A stretch of 64,000 bases of DNA from a virus, in the IMG/VR virus record IMGVR_UViG_3300042430_002694, positions 1 to 64,000 of that record, one strand, 5' to 3'. Shown one piece after another: positions 37,991-48,895 of the stretch. The number at the start of each line of letters is the position of its first letter. The stretch's first letter is position 1. The notes beneath the pieces were generated by a model, which was given only the letters and a program-made list of their open reading frames with translations, was not told the DNA's origin and ran no database searches. Both the position numbers and the translations under genes were made by a program.

Positions 37991-40420
37991 TTATGATCCG
38001 CAAGCTTCGCATGCATCTGGGTTATCAAGAGAACATACTATATCTTCCGCACTTGTATTAAGCGCTTCAAATACTGGTGCAATTTGGACAGTTGGAGCAA
38101 CTTTTCCAGTAGCCATATTTACTCCTAGTCCAGCAATTGCCGAACTCGCAGCTTCAGTTCTAAGATAATACATTCCTGTCTTTAATCCGCTTTTCCAAGA
38201 ATGGAAGTGAGCTGATGTTAATTTTGCAGTATTTACGTCTCTAAAGAATAAATTCAGAGATTGTGATTGACAAATAAATTTACCACGATCAGCTGACATG
38301 TCGATGATGGTCTTTTGAGAAATTTCCCAAACTGTTTTATAAACAGCTCTTAATTCCTCTGGAATCTCAACGATATTTTGAACAGAACCTTTTTCCAAGA
38401 TTACTCGATTTCTCATAGAATCTCCCCAAAGTCCTAGTTCAGCTAGATCTCTAACTAGATGTTTATTAACTACAATAAATTCTCCAGCTAAAGTTCGACG
38501 AGTTCCTATATTCGAAGTGAATGCCTCGAATGCTTCATTGTTACCCATGATTTGGGCAGTAGAGGCAGTTGGCATTGGCGCAAGCAATAGAGAATTTCGG
38601 GATCCATGCTTCATAAGTTTTCTACGAAGAGCTACCCAATTCCAACGACCTGATAATTGGTCATCCGTTACTCCCCATAAGTTAAACTGAAATTGTCCTG
38701 AGCTTAATGGAGAACCTTCGTATGAGGCGTATGCCCCATCCTTCTTTGCAAGATCAATTGATGCTTCCATTGCAGCGAAGTAGATTGTTTCAAATATCTC
38801 AGAGTTTAATTTCTTTGAGGCTTCTCCGCCAAATTCAATTCCCATTATTGCAAAAGTATCAGCTAAACCTTGAATACCTATTCCAATTGGGCGGTGTTTC
38901 TCGTTAGATGCTTTAGTTTCTGCAGTAGGGTAGAAGTTTACGTCAATTACTTTATTTAGATTTAGTGTTGTTTGATATGCTACATCATATAGAGCCTCAT
39001 AGTCGTACTCACAATTAGGTTTTCTTAGTTTACCTGTACGCTTTCCGATTGTAATAAATTGATTTACTGGAATAGACGCTAAGTTACAAACAGCCTGTTC
39101 TTCTTTTGAGGTGTACTCTATAATTTCAGTACATAAGTTAGAAGATTTGATTGTTCCTAAATTCTTTTGATTTGATTTACGATTAGCTGAATCTTTGAAA
39201 AGAATATATGGCGTGCCTGTCTCAACTTGTGATTCAAGGATTTTTTGCCATAGGGTTCTAGCCTTCATAGTATGACGACCTTTTCCTTCAGCTTCAAGTC
39301 TTTCGTAATTACTCTCGAATTCCTCTCCGTACATTTCCCAAAGCTCGCAGTCAATTTCAGCTGGACAGAATAGTGTCCAATCGCCATCCTCTTCAACTCT
39401 CTTCATGAAAAGATCTGGTGTCCACATAGCTAAGAAAAGATCTCGAGCTCTACGCTCTTCTTTACCGTGGTTTTTACGTAAATCCAAGAAATCTTCAATA
39501 TCTGCATGCCATGGCTCCAAGTAAATAGCAAAAGAGCCTTTACGTTTTCCTCCGCCTTGATCTACATAACGAGCAGTCTCATTGTAAACCTTTAGCATTG
39601 GAATAATTCCATTTGACGTACCGTTTGTTCCTTTGATATAAGAACCAGTAGCTCTAATATTTGAAACCGATAAGCCGATGCCTCCAGCATTTTGTGAAAT
39701 TGCAGCTACATCAGATAGAGTTTTGTAAATTCCTGAAATTGAATCTTCATGCATAGTTAATAAGAAGCATGAAGATAATTGTGGACGTTTGGTTCCAGCG
39801 TTAAACAGGGTTGGAGTGGCATGAGTCATTTTGTGAGTTGACAGAAGCTCATACGTTTTTAATACGTTTTGAATGTCTGTTCCCCAAATACCTACAGCTA
39901 CCCTCATGTATAAATGTTGAGGAGTTTCAGCCGGCTGGCCGTATGTCTTTAATAAGTAACTACGCTCTAATGTCTTAAATCCAAAGTAGTCAAAGTTAAG
40001 ATCGCGATCATGAATGATTGCTTCGTTTAGCGTATTCTTATTCTTCTGTACAGCAGCATAGGTTTCATCAGAGATAATGCCTGCCACCTTTCCAGTCTTT
40101 GGATCTATGTAATTATATAGGTGGTCAATTGTATCACTAAATGACTTGTGGGTCGTTTTGTGCAATCGGGTAATTGCAATTCTTGCAGCTAAGATTGAGT
40201 AGTCTGGGTGAATATGAGCTAGAGCAGCAGCAGTTTCAGCCGCGAGTAGATCAAGTTGCTGTGTGTTAATTCCATCGTATATTCCAGATACTACTTTAGT
40301 GGCTACTTCAAGTGAGTCAACGTAGTCTGTATCCAATCCGTATGTTTGCTTTTTAATACGGTTTGTTATTTTATCGAGCTTTAGCGTTTCGCTATGCCCA
40401 TCTCTTTTTATTACCTTCAT
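37991..40420 (-). CDS. nrdA: Class Ia ribonucleotide reductase, large subunit (NrdA)
   Basis: An 809-residue protein. The N-terminal ~95 residues are an ATP-cone (VIKRDGHSETLKLDKI); substrate-binding and catalytic motifs follow, including SSCFLL, NAGGIGLSVSN, CNLASIPVNQFI, MPTASTAQIMGNNEAFE and a C-terminal CEACGS with the cysteine pair that exchanges electrons. It reduces ribonucleoside diphosphates to deoxy forms. The sequence style (RDGHSETLKLDKI, FEAFTSNIGTRR) is closer to eukaryotic/Bacteroidetes R1 than to E. coli or T4. It is followed by a terminator and preceded by nrdB (14-base gap). Confidence 0.93.
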   Translation of the reverse strand: MKVIKRDGHSETLKLDKITNRIKKQTYGLDTDYVDSLEVATKVVSGIYDGINTQQLDLLAAETAAALAHIHPDYSILAARIAITRLHKTTHKSFSDTIDHLYNYIDPKTGKVAGIISDETYAAVQKNKNTLNEAIIHDRDLNFDYFGFKTLERSYLLKTYGQPAETPQHLYMRVAVGIWGTDIQNVLKTYELLSTHKMTHATPTLFNAGTKRPQLSSCFLLTMHEDSISGIYKTLSDVAAISQNAGGIGLSVSNIRATGSYIKGTNGTSNGIIPMLKVYNETARYVDQGGGKRKGSFAIYLEPWHADIEDFLDLRKNHGKEERRARDLFLAMWTPDLFMKRVEEDGDWTLFCPAEIDCELWEMYGEEFESNYERLEAEGKGRHTMKARTLWQKILESQVETGTPYILFKDSANRKSNQKNLGTIKSSNLCTEIIEYTSKEEQAVCNLASIPVNQFITIGKRTGKLRKPNCEYDYEALYDVAYQTTLNLNKVIDVNFYPTAETKASNEKHRPIGIGIQGLADTFAIMGIEFGGEASKKLNSEIFETIYFAAMEASIDLAKKDGAYASYEGSPLSSGQFQFNLWGVTDDQLSGRWNWVALRRKLMKHGSRNSLLLAPMPTASTAQIMGNNEAFEAFTSNIGTRRTLAGEFIVVNKHLVRDLAELGLWGDSMRNRVILEKGSVQNIVEIPEELRAVYKTVWEISQKTIIDMSADRGKFICQSQSLNLFFRDVNTAKLTSAHFHSWKSGLKTGMYYLRTEAASSAIAGLGVNMATGKVAPTVQIAPVFEALNTSAEDIVCSLDNPDACEACGS

Positions 40421-40434
40421 GTAGTTTCGTATTT

Positions 40435-41397
40435 TTAAAAGTCTGCGTCTAATGAAAATCCGGTGTTATCTCCGGTTTTTACCCCTGCTTTTTGGTATTC
40501 GCCTACTCTTTTTTCGAAAAAGTTAGTTTTTCCGTTTAGTGCGATGTTAACCATGAAGTCAAAGGGATTTATTGAATTAAATACAGGTTCACAACCTAAA
40601 TCAGATAATAGTCTGTCTGTTACAAATTCTAAATACTGAGCCATCAAATCTGAATTCATGCCGATTAGTTTAACTGGAAGAGCCTCAATTATAAACTCTT
40701 TCTCAATCTCAAGGGCAGATAATATAATTTCTTTAATTCGATCTGGTGACACTTTATCTACAATGTGATGATTGTGTAGGTGAACTGCAAAGTCTGTATG
40801 AGAACCTTCATCTCTGGAAATAAGTTCATTAGAAAAACTTAGTCCTGGCATTAGGCCTCTTTTCTTAAGCCAAAAAATAGAACAGAATGAACCTGAAAAG
40901 AATATTCCTTCAACTGCAGCAAATGCAACGAGTCTTTCTTGGAAAGTTGAGTTCTTGATCCATCTTAGTGCCCATTCAGCTTTTTTCTGAACGGCTGGGA
41001 TTGTGTCAATTGCTCGTAATAGGTGCATTTTCTCGTCTTGATCAGTAATATACGTATCGATTAACAGAGAATATGTTTCAGAATGGATATTTTCCATCAT
41101 GATTTGAAAGCCATAGAAGAATTTTGCTTCTGGATACTGGACGTCTTTTACAAAGTTCTCAGCTAAATTTTCATTAACGATTCCGTCGCTTGCGGCAAAA
41201 AATGCCAATATATGTTTAATAAAATGGCGTTCACCATCGTTAAGGTTTTTTCTCCAGTCGACTAAGTCTGCTGCTAAGTCAATTTCCTCTGCTGTCCAAA
41301 ATGACGCTTCTGACTTCTTGTAAAATTCCCAAATATCATGATGCTGAATTGGGAAGACAACGAAGCGGTTTGGATTCTCTGTTAAAATAGGTTCCAT
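40435..41397 (-). CDS. nrdB: Class Ia ribonucleotide reductase, small subunit (NrdB)
   Basis: A 320-residue protein. Iron ligands are in [28 protein letters not shown] and [12 protein letters not shown]; the [19 protein letters not shown] stretch and the final LDADF are shared with eukaryotic-type R2 proteins. It carries the tyrosyl radical used by NrdA. Spacing to nrdA is 14 bases. A long structured region lies upstream (41398-41597). Confidence 0.93.
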   Translation of the reverse strand: MEPILTENPNRFVVFPIQHHDIWEFYKKSEASFWTAEEIDLAADLVDWRKNLNDGERHFIKHILAFFAASDGIVNENLAENFVKDVQYPEAKFFYGFQIMMENIHSETYSLLIDTYITDQDEKMHLLRAIDTIPAVQKKAEWALRWIKNSTFQERLVAFAAVEGIFFSGSFCSIFWLKKRGLMPGLSFSNELISRDEGSHTDFAVHLHNHHIVDKVSPDRIKEIILSALEIEKEFIIEALPVKLIGMNSDLMAQYLEFVTDRLLSDLGCEPVFNSINPFDFMVNIALNGKTNFFEKRVGEYQKAGVKTGDNTGFSLDADF

Positions 41398-41461
41398 TTT
41401 TGTAATTTTTTTAATTAAGTGTGTGTAAGTGATTGAATAATCGAATATGGTGTCGTCTGTC

Positions 41462-41586
41462 GGCTAATAGTGGTTGCAAAATGCTTGATATGGTTAGCCA
41501 GGTGAACAGCGAACAGTAAAATGCGTGGTATTTTAAATTTCGAGTTATCCATCTGGATTATTTATATCGAAACTATAATACCACGC
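41462..41586. promoter_or_regulatory. Structured intergenic region before nrdB: two hairpins, TATAAATAA and GGTATTATA boxes
   Basis: The 200-base gap between the S1-domain gene and nrdB has no credible ORF or tRNA. At 41462-41499 GGCTAA pairs with TTAGCC. At 41523-41586 there is a nested structure: GCGTGGTATT / AATACCACGC (ten bases), inside it TTTCGA / TCGAAA, and inside that ATCC / GGAT. On the minus strand the second element holds GGTATTATA (41582-41574) and TATAAATAA (41566-41558). It could be a promoter region, a structured 5' leader controlling nrdB, or a small RNA. Confidence 0.45.
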
Positions 41587-41597
41587 AACTTATAAAA

Positions 41598-42779
41598 TTA
41601 GACGAATTCGAACTTTAATTGCTTTCTAATCGCATCTACTTTGTAGACTTGGATTTGGCCTGAATCGCTCACCTTGGTTCTACCTTTAAGGTGATTTACG
41701 TCAGTTGTAAAAACTGTATCTGAATCAGGTAACTCAATTTCTAAAACAAAAGTTTGTTTGTTAAGTGTGAAATTTAATGTTTGACCTTCGATTCGGTCTT
41801 TTAGGTTTTGCCAAGTTAACTGCTCTTCTCCTACTTTCTCTAATGAATCAGTTAAAATAATTCTAGGCTCTCCTTTCTTGATTACGATATCTTTGATATA
41901 GAAATCAATTGAATCTCCGGATTTATAACCTTTACTGAATTCTTCGTAATTTGCAAATTCAGTTTTGTGTAATAGCCCGGTAAAATAGTTTTGGAATTCA
42001 ACGAACATTCCGAAATCATAAGGTTTGTTAGTTAAAATACCTGTGTACTTTTCTCCAAATTTAAGTTCGTGAACTCTTTGAGGTAAAGTTTGTTTAATAT
42101 ATTTCTTGTATGAAACAATGAATAGATCATTTGTTTGATCGTAGTTCTCAATCATTACTGGAATCTCTTTATTCAAGTATTCATTGAAGTCTCGAATAAC
42201 GTTTGCAGCAGCATGTGATCCAGGTAGGAAACATTTAACTGTTCCTTTATACAGTGCAAGGTAACCTCCTTTAACTAGGTTAGTAACCTTAACATAGAAC
42301 CATTTTTCTTCTTTTAAGAACTCGTTAAGATCGTCTCGGTAAGAAAGAGCAGCGCAACGTTTTTCTGATCCTAAATAATCGCCGGCATCGGCTTTGTAGA
42401 TAACAACTTTGAACTTTGCACTTGTTTCATTCTGTAATAACAAAGAAGGCTCTTCGCTAAATTCTCTAAATGGAACAAAGATAGTAGACAAGGAATCATC
42501 ATCTTGAACTTCGATTTGTTTGTTTTCAAAATCAACTTTCTTCGCTGTTACTTTACAAACGTGACCTAATTCAAAGTCTTTATTTGCAGTTGCGCCGAAT
42601 GTATTTGATGAATAGTACTTGTCGTAAAGCTCTTGGGCATAAGGTTCTTTACAGAAAATCTTTAAGCCCGCTTTTTTATCCGCTGGAGTTAATTTAATGC
42701 TTTTGTTTACTCGGGAATTTCCCTGGCTAAACAGTAAGTCAAAATCAATAACTTCTTGGACGTTTTCGTTTTTTTGCAT
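41598..42779 (-). CDS. S1-domain RNA-binding protein (ribosomal protein S1-like)
   Basis: A 393-residue protein with at least two S1-type segments: VKVTNLVKGGYLALYKGTVK followed by CFLPGSHA, and FGEKYTGILTNKPYDFGMFV followed by GLLHKTEF. S1 domains bind RNA and help mRNA reach the ribosome. The flanking regions are not S1-like. Host genes usually have six S1 domains, so this is a short form. In a host where mRNAs lack Shine-Dalgarno sequences, a phage S1-like protein could favour phage mRNAs; this is a hypothesis. A GTGTATAATT box lies 31 bases upstream. Confidence 0.78.
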   Translation of the reverse strand: MQKNENVQEVIDFDLLFSQGNSRVNKSIKLTPADKKAGLKIFCKEPYAQELYDKYYSSNTFGATANKDFELGHVCKVTAKKVDFENKQIEVQDDDSLSTIFVPFREFSEEPSLLLQNETSAKFKVVIYKADAGDYLGSEKRCAALSYRDDLNEFLKEEKWFYVKVTNLVKGGYLALYKGTVKCFLPGSHAAANVIRDFNEYLNKEIPVMIENYDQTNDLFIVSYKKYIKQTLPQRVHELKFGEKYTGILTNKPYDFGMFVEFQNYFTGLLHKTEFANYEEFSKGYKSGDSIDFYIKDIVIKKGEPRIILTDSLEKVGEEQLTWQNLKDRIEGQTLNFTLNKQTFVLEIELPDSDTVFTTDVNHLKGRTKVSDSGQIQVYKVDAIRKQLKFEFV

Positions 42780-42810
42780 GTTTTTGTTAGATTAAAAAAG
42801 TTAACTAATA

Positions 42811-42820
42811 AATTATACAC
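42811..42820 (-). promoter_or_regulatory. GTGTATAATT box before S1-domain gene
   Basis: On the minus strand GTGTATAATTTATTAG ends 31 bases before the ATG at 42779 and resembles the boxes before gp32, gp42-like and groEL. Confidence 0.35.
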
Positions 42821-42837
42821 AGAAACTGCCTAGAGTT

Positions 42838-45800
42838 TTAAATTGTATGAATTCCTGGATCAACAAATATACTTGGTGCCCAGGTGGTTGGATACAGCCC
42901 TGGCATTTTACTTTGGAATATTAAGGTGCCGGTTGAAAGTAGGCTTGATCTCCAAGCTAACTCATCCAGAAATATTGCAAATAATGGATTTTTATGAGTT
43001 AATCTTTCCCAAGGCGGAAGATCATCCTGGTTAAAAAATGGGCTTGATGCTACTCTAGCTAACTGAACGCCGGGCTTACTTAGAAAAGAACACGATATGA
43101 TTGCGCCCAAGTATGCTATCTCTTTTACGACTGGTTCAGTAGCAGTGATAACTGGAATATAGGCGGCTTTAATCAAATCCATTGCATCTAAATTAGTGAG
43201 TCTAACCTTTGTTGAATTAGGTATCTGTAATTGAAGCGCCATTATAATTAATTTAATTGGAAGAATGTATGGATTCGCTGATTCAATGATGTTAAACGAT
43301 AGATCCTTTAAGGATTTAGTTAATCCAAGAATTGGCTCAACGATAGACTTAACCGGTTGCAATATTCCGTCGATTGCCGTATTAATTAAGCTTCTGATTA
43401 ATTCAACCAAGTCAGTAGAGGTAAGTAATGAAAAATAACTGACTATGTCTAATGGAATCATTGGAATTTTAGGAAGCTTAAGTTTAAATCCATTAGGTAA
43501 AGTAATTGTGACGAATTTTGAAGCGGCGGTTGTAGTTACAGTAGCGGTTTGTGAATTTCCACATGGTATTAATTGAAGTATCTCACCGACTGTCGTAGAA
43601 GCAGCCGATCCGGCTCCGGACGTTAATAAATTTCCAGCATCGGCTAGCATTCTTAAAATTAGTTCAAGAAGGTAAGCAATTGCTGATTTAAGAAGAGGCT
43701 TAATTAGTGCGTCTAATGGAATTGATACTTGAATCGGAAAGGGTAGTCCCAAAGGATTTGGTGCTTGTGGGACGTGTAATGCAGTTAATACTGGAATAAG
43801 CATTGCTTGTGAAATTGCAACTAAATCTGCTTTATTAGGTAAAACAATTGGTGGAAATGCTGAAAGTATAGAATCAAATAGGCTTGTTATGCTAGATATT
43901 CCAATATTAGATAGAGAATCTCCAAGTAAGGCTTTTAGTGATTCAACGGTTAATCCGCTTAGTACTGCATCTAATAACGCATTAAATATTGCAATCGCGG
44001 CTAATATTTGAGGAGACGCTGGTAATTCAAGTGAAGTCTCTTCAGTTGAGCAGCATGGGGCAAATGGATCAAATAATTTTAAACTCGGTGAGACTATTGA
44101 TAGCGAAGTAAACGCCAGTGCCGACTTTAAGCGAGCCTTTCTAAGATCGGCTGCTTTTTTTATTCTTGCTTTTTCTTCATCACTTAAATTTGGATCAATG
44201 TCATCTGCTGGGGACTTTACTCCTTGCAGATAATCCATTGCCTCTTTTGTGTACTCTTTTATCGCTTTTTTAAATTCAACAATATCTTCTTGCTTGTTTA
44301 GATTAAACGATTTTTTTGATTTTAATTTTGAGGTATCTACTTGAGCAGCCATTCTTTTAATCTTTGCAATAAAGTTAACTGAGTCGAGGTCAAGATTAAG
44401 TTCGCCTTTTGCGGCTTGTTCAACAATTGGCTGCATCGCACTAACTGCATTAGGTAGAGGTGGATTTAATTTAGTCGGATCGTTAGGGAATGAAATTGTT
44501 CCTAATTTGATTTTATCAATGTACTTATTGAAATCTTCTAGCACTCCATCAATTTTAGACTGTAGTGTTATTGGATCAAGCGATCGAGCCTTCTTTTTAG
44601 TTTCGCGCTTCTTTGCTAAGTTTTCTTCAGACTCAGCGCCTTTAACTTGAGAGTCTCTCTCGTTTCTAGTCTTTTCCTTTAACTTAGTTATCGCGGTAAT
44701 TTGAATTTCCCCAAGTCTATCGAATTGCTTGTTAATTGATCTCTTAAATTCGTTTACTTGTTTTGTAAAATCATTGGACGCTTCCATATCGAGGGCGTCC
44801 GCTAATTTCTCAGAAAGCCCAGTATATTTAGCAAGATAAGTCACAGGATCAATTTGTCCTAACACTGCTCCTGCTCCATTCTTTATGTCAATGCCCTTTC
44901 CTAATGCAACAGCCGCGGCGACGGTTGCAACTCTAATTGCCTTTGATGCTTTTGCTGAAATTGTAATTGGTATACTTAGAGAGCCTTTAGTAAGCTGTCC
45001 TTTAAATGGGTCAGTTGGATTTATACCTAATGGGTTCTGAGAAGCTGGGCTGTTGTCTACCTCAAATCCAACTTTAGATCCACCTGGGATTAGTAGGAAT
45101 GGAATATTTGGAGCAACTAGCATGTATTTTCTACCATCCGGTGCTATGTATAACACGTAAACTGATGGTAATGGGATTCCAACAATTACGACTGGCATTG
45201 TTATAAATGTAACAATTGTGCCAAGCGGAGTAGATAAAGAAAATAACGGAGTCCACTTTTGAGGTATAGGAATCATTACTATACCAAGTGGAGTTGGAAT
45301 AATATTGTTAATTGGATAATATCTAAATAATGGAGAGCTTAGATCAGGAATAGGTAATAAACTTACTTTGTTTAACGCTTTTGCAAACTCTTTCCAATAA
45401 CATGGGTTATTCATGTCAGGTAATTTAGAATCATTTCCATTTAATGTTCTAATAAAGAGAGGATCTTTTCCTAATTTCGCGAGAGTTTCAGCTTCACAAT
45501 CTTTGGCAACGGCTTTTGACTTAGCTGCTTCGCTAAAACATTTTATCTTGGAAATTTTAACTTCAAGAACCTTGGGGTCCATTGAATTTTCTTTTATTAG
45601 TAGATCTAAGTTAGCGATATCTTTTTGACAAGCCTGTATTTTTAGAGCAGCTTCATCGTATGCTTTTTGATAGTACGCTAACCTTTGAGAAATCACGGTG
45701 TCTAGCGTAGAATACTTGAATACTCCTTGTGTATAAACAGTTGAAGCTCCTGCCCTATATGAAGTCGGTCTAGCTAATTTAATTGATGCGTCAGTAGTCC

Positions 45801-47196
45801 TTCTAAAAAAGTCAGCAACTTCTCTTTTTGCAATAGTAGATAGGGAGGTTAAAGTTGGTGCTATTTCCGCTGGAAACACCTGCTCCTTTTCTTTCTTAAT
45901 TCTATCAGGTAAACTTTTATTAGCAGTATCATAGAAGGTAGAGTAGGCTTCTTGACTACTTATATAAAACGTGATGTCTCCTTCTTTTAAAGAAACTGGC
46001 GCGTTTTCAACGTCTTTTATTAACGGATCAATTTTAGTTGGATCAACAGTTAATCCTCTTTCCTCTGGTGTATATAGATTTGAAATCGGATTGGCTAATT
46101 TTTTATAAAGCCCTCTATATCCGCTAGCAGTTAAGTTGTATAAAGCACCAGAGATAAAATCATAGTCTCTATTCTGTTTGTATTGCTCAAATGGAATTGA
46201 CTGACAACTAGTAGCAACTGAATTAGAGAATGGAGAATTTTTTAGGTATGGGCTATTGCGTATAACTAATGTTTTTTCAACTTGAGAAGTTTCTCCATTT
46301 TCCAATAATTTAGGGACCGTTAATTTAGTAAAATCTAAATCGATTAATCTCATTGAAAACACAGCCGTTCTAGCTGGAGCAATAAGTCCTCCAGTTAGAG
46401 AAGATTCAGTATCTGAAAAAATAGGTATTAATTGACCGCTTATTTTTGAAGTTAGCGAATTTAAAGTGGACTCAACTGTTGAACTATCGCTTAAGGCTGG
46501 ATAGTTTTGAATACTTTGAGATAGTGCATTTGCTGCTCCTTGCTTAGAAAGAAGTTGACGCTCTTCTGCTAAGATTCTATTTTTTCTAGCTGTATAATAC
46601 TTGAGGTATATTGGAGTATTGACAATATAGTTAAAATAGGTTTGGGTAATAAGATTAGATAAGACAGTTGAATTATACGTAGTGATAGTTTTAAATTGAG
46701 AATCAGTTAGTGAAACTACTAACTTGATTCCATAATTTACATAGTCAAACGACTGAAACGTTGAATTATAGTCCTCAATTATTTTATCTTCAATTGCTTT
46801 AGTTCTATCATACTCGTCCGTCCAATACAGATACTGGGAGGTGAGAGGTTCAACTGTACTTATGGTGGAAGTAAAGAATTCAACCCTAGCCTTATAATAA
46901 TTAGAAATGACTTTGTAATGATCTAGTGCTTCTTCTACTTTACCTTTAATTGTTCCAAGTTCAACAACTACATCTTGTTTCGAAAGCTGTTCGGTTAGGA
47001 TCTTTTTAACCTGGATTAATCCATCGTTAACGCATGAGCTCTCTGATGGAACTGTAACTTTTACCTCTTTAGTAGGTTGAGCTATTGGTTCAGGAATACA
47101 GGCTTTTACTTTAGCTAAATCATCTTCCGTAAACGCTGGGGATGCTAGCTTTCCGCATTTAATATCTGTTAATATTTCCTTAAATGTTTTATCCAC
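42838..47196 (-). CDS. Very large protein of unknown function (possible tape measure or injected virion protein)
   Basis: A 1452-residue protein with a GTG start at 47196 (TAA directly before it). The first ~550 residues are polar and helical; a central part (about 630-780) holds many hydrophobic strands (GIVMIPIP, TIVTFITMPVVIVGIPLP). There follows a charged coiled-coil-like region (about 830-930) and a hydrophobic C-terminal third with several possible membrane helices. It ends in a conserved-looking short tail (SIFVDPGIHTI). I do not recognise the family. Length and mixed helical/hydrophobic nature would suit a tail tape-measure protein, which T4 calls gp29, but the location among metabolic genes on the minus strand is unusual. 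Confidence 0.5.
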   Translation of the reverse strand: MDKTFKEILTDIKCGKLASPAFTEDDLAKVKACIPEPIAQPTKEVKVTVPSESSCVNDGLIQVKKILTEQLSKQDVVVELGTIKGKVEEALDHYKVISNYYKARVEFFTSTISTVEPLTSQYLYWTDEYDRTKAIEDKIIEDYNSTFQSFDYVNYGIKLVVSLTDSQFKTITTYNSTVLSNLITQTYFNYIVNTPIYLKYYTARKNRILAEERQLLSKQGAANALSQSIQNYPALSDSSTVESTLNSLTSKISGQLIPIFSDTESSLTGGLIAPARTAVFSMRLIDLDFTKLTVPKLLENGETSQVEKTLVIRNSPYLKNSPFSNSVATSCQSIPFEQYKQNRDYDFISGALYNLTASGYRGLYKKLANPISNLYTPEERGLTVDPTKIDPLIKDVENAPVSLKEGDITFYISSQEAYSTFYDTANKSLPDRIKKEKEQVFPAEIAPTLTSLSTIAKREVADFFRRTTDASIKLARPTSYRAGASTVYTQGVFKYSTLDTVISQRLAYYQKAYDEAALKIQACQKDIANLDLLIKENSMDPKVLEVKISKIKCFSEAAKSKAVAKDCEAETLAKLGKDPLFIRTLNGNDSKLPDMNNPCYWKEFAKALNKVSLLPIPDLSSPLFRYYPINNIIPTPLGIVMIPIPQKWTPLFSLSTPLGTIVTFITMPVVIVGIPLPSVYVLYIAPDGRKYMLVAPNIPFLLIPGGSKVGFEVDNSPASQNPLGINPTDPFKGQLTKGSLSIPITISAKASKAIRVATVAAAVALGKGIDIKNGAGAVLGQIDPVTYLAKYTGLSEKLADALDMEASNDFTKQVNEFKRSINKQFDRLGEIQITAITKLKEKTRNERDSQVKGAESEENLAKKRETKKKARSLDPITLQSKIDGVLEDFNKYIDKIKLGTISFPNDPTKLNPPLPNAVSAMQPIVEQAAKGELNLDLDSVNFIAKIKRMAAQVDTSKLKSKKSFNLNKQEDIVEFKKAIKEYTKEAMDYLQGVKSPADDIDPNLSDEEKARIKKAADLRKARLKSALAFTSLSIVSPSLKLFDPFAPCCSTEETSLELPASPQILAAIAIFNALLDAVLSGLTVESLKALLGDSLSNIGISSITSLFDSILSAFPPIVLPNKADLVAISQAMLIPVLTALHVPQAPNPLGLPFPIQVSIPLDALIKPLLKSAIAYLLELILRMLADAGNLLTSGAGSAASTTVGEILQLIPCGNSQTATVTTTAASKFVTITLPNGFKLKLPKIPMIPLDIVSYFSLLTSTDLVELIRSLINTAIDGILQPVKSIVEPILGLTKSLKDLSFNIIESANPYILPIKLIIMALQLQIPNSTKVRLTNLDAMDLIKAAYIPVITATEPVVKEIAYLGAIISCSFLSKPGVQLARVASSPFFNQDDLPPWERLTHKNPLFAIFLDELAWRSSLLSTGTLIFQSKMPGLYPTTWAPSIFVDPGIHTI

Positions 47197-47242
47197 TTAG
47201 GGTTTTGCTTTATTTTATCTATCGCCCTTCTAAAACAGAGCA

Positions 47243-47270
47243 GCGCCTGCGAGTATTACTCAACAAGCGC
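47243..47270. repeat. Hairpin between groEL and the large unknown gene
   Basis: GCGC / GCGC arms (47243-47246, 47267-47270) enclose the palindrome GAGTATTACTC (47251-47261). It lies in the 99-base gap after groEL on the minus strand. There is no U-tract of note, so it may be a regulatory hairpin rather than a simple terminator. Confidence 0.4.
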
Positions 47271-47295
47271 CGTTCTTCGATGGCTAATCTTAAAT

Positions 47296-48879
<1,584 letters not shown>

Positions 48880-48895
48880 TTATTGTGTGGTTATT

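Noticed and set aside
41398-41597. A tRNA gene in the gap before nrdB
   Set aside because: No acceptor/anticodon/T-arm arrangement or CCA end was seen; only simple hairpins.
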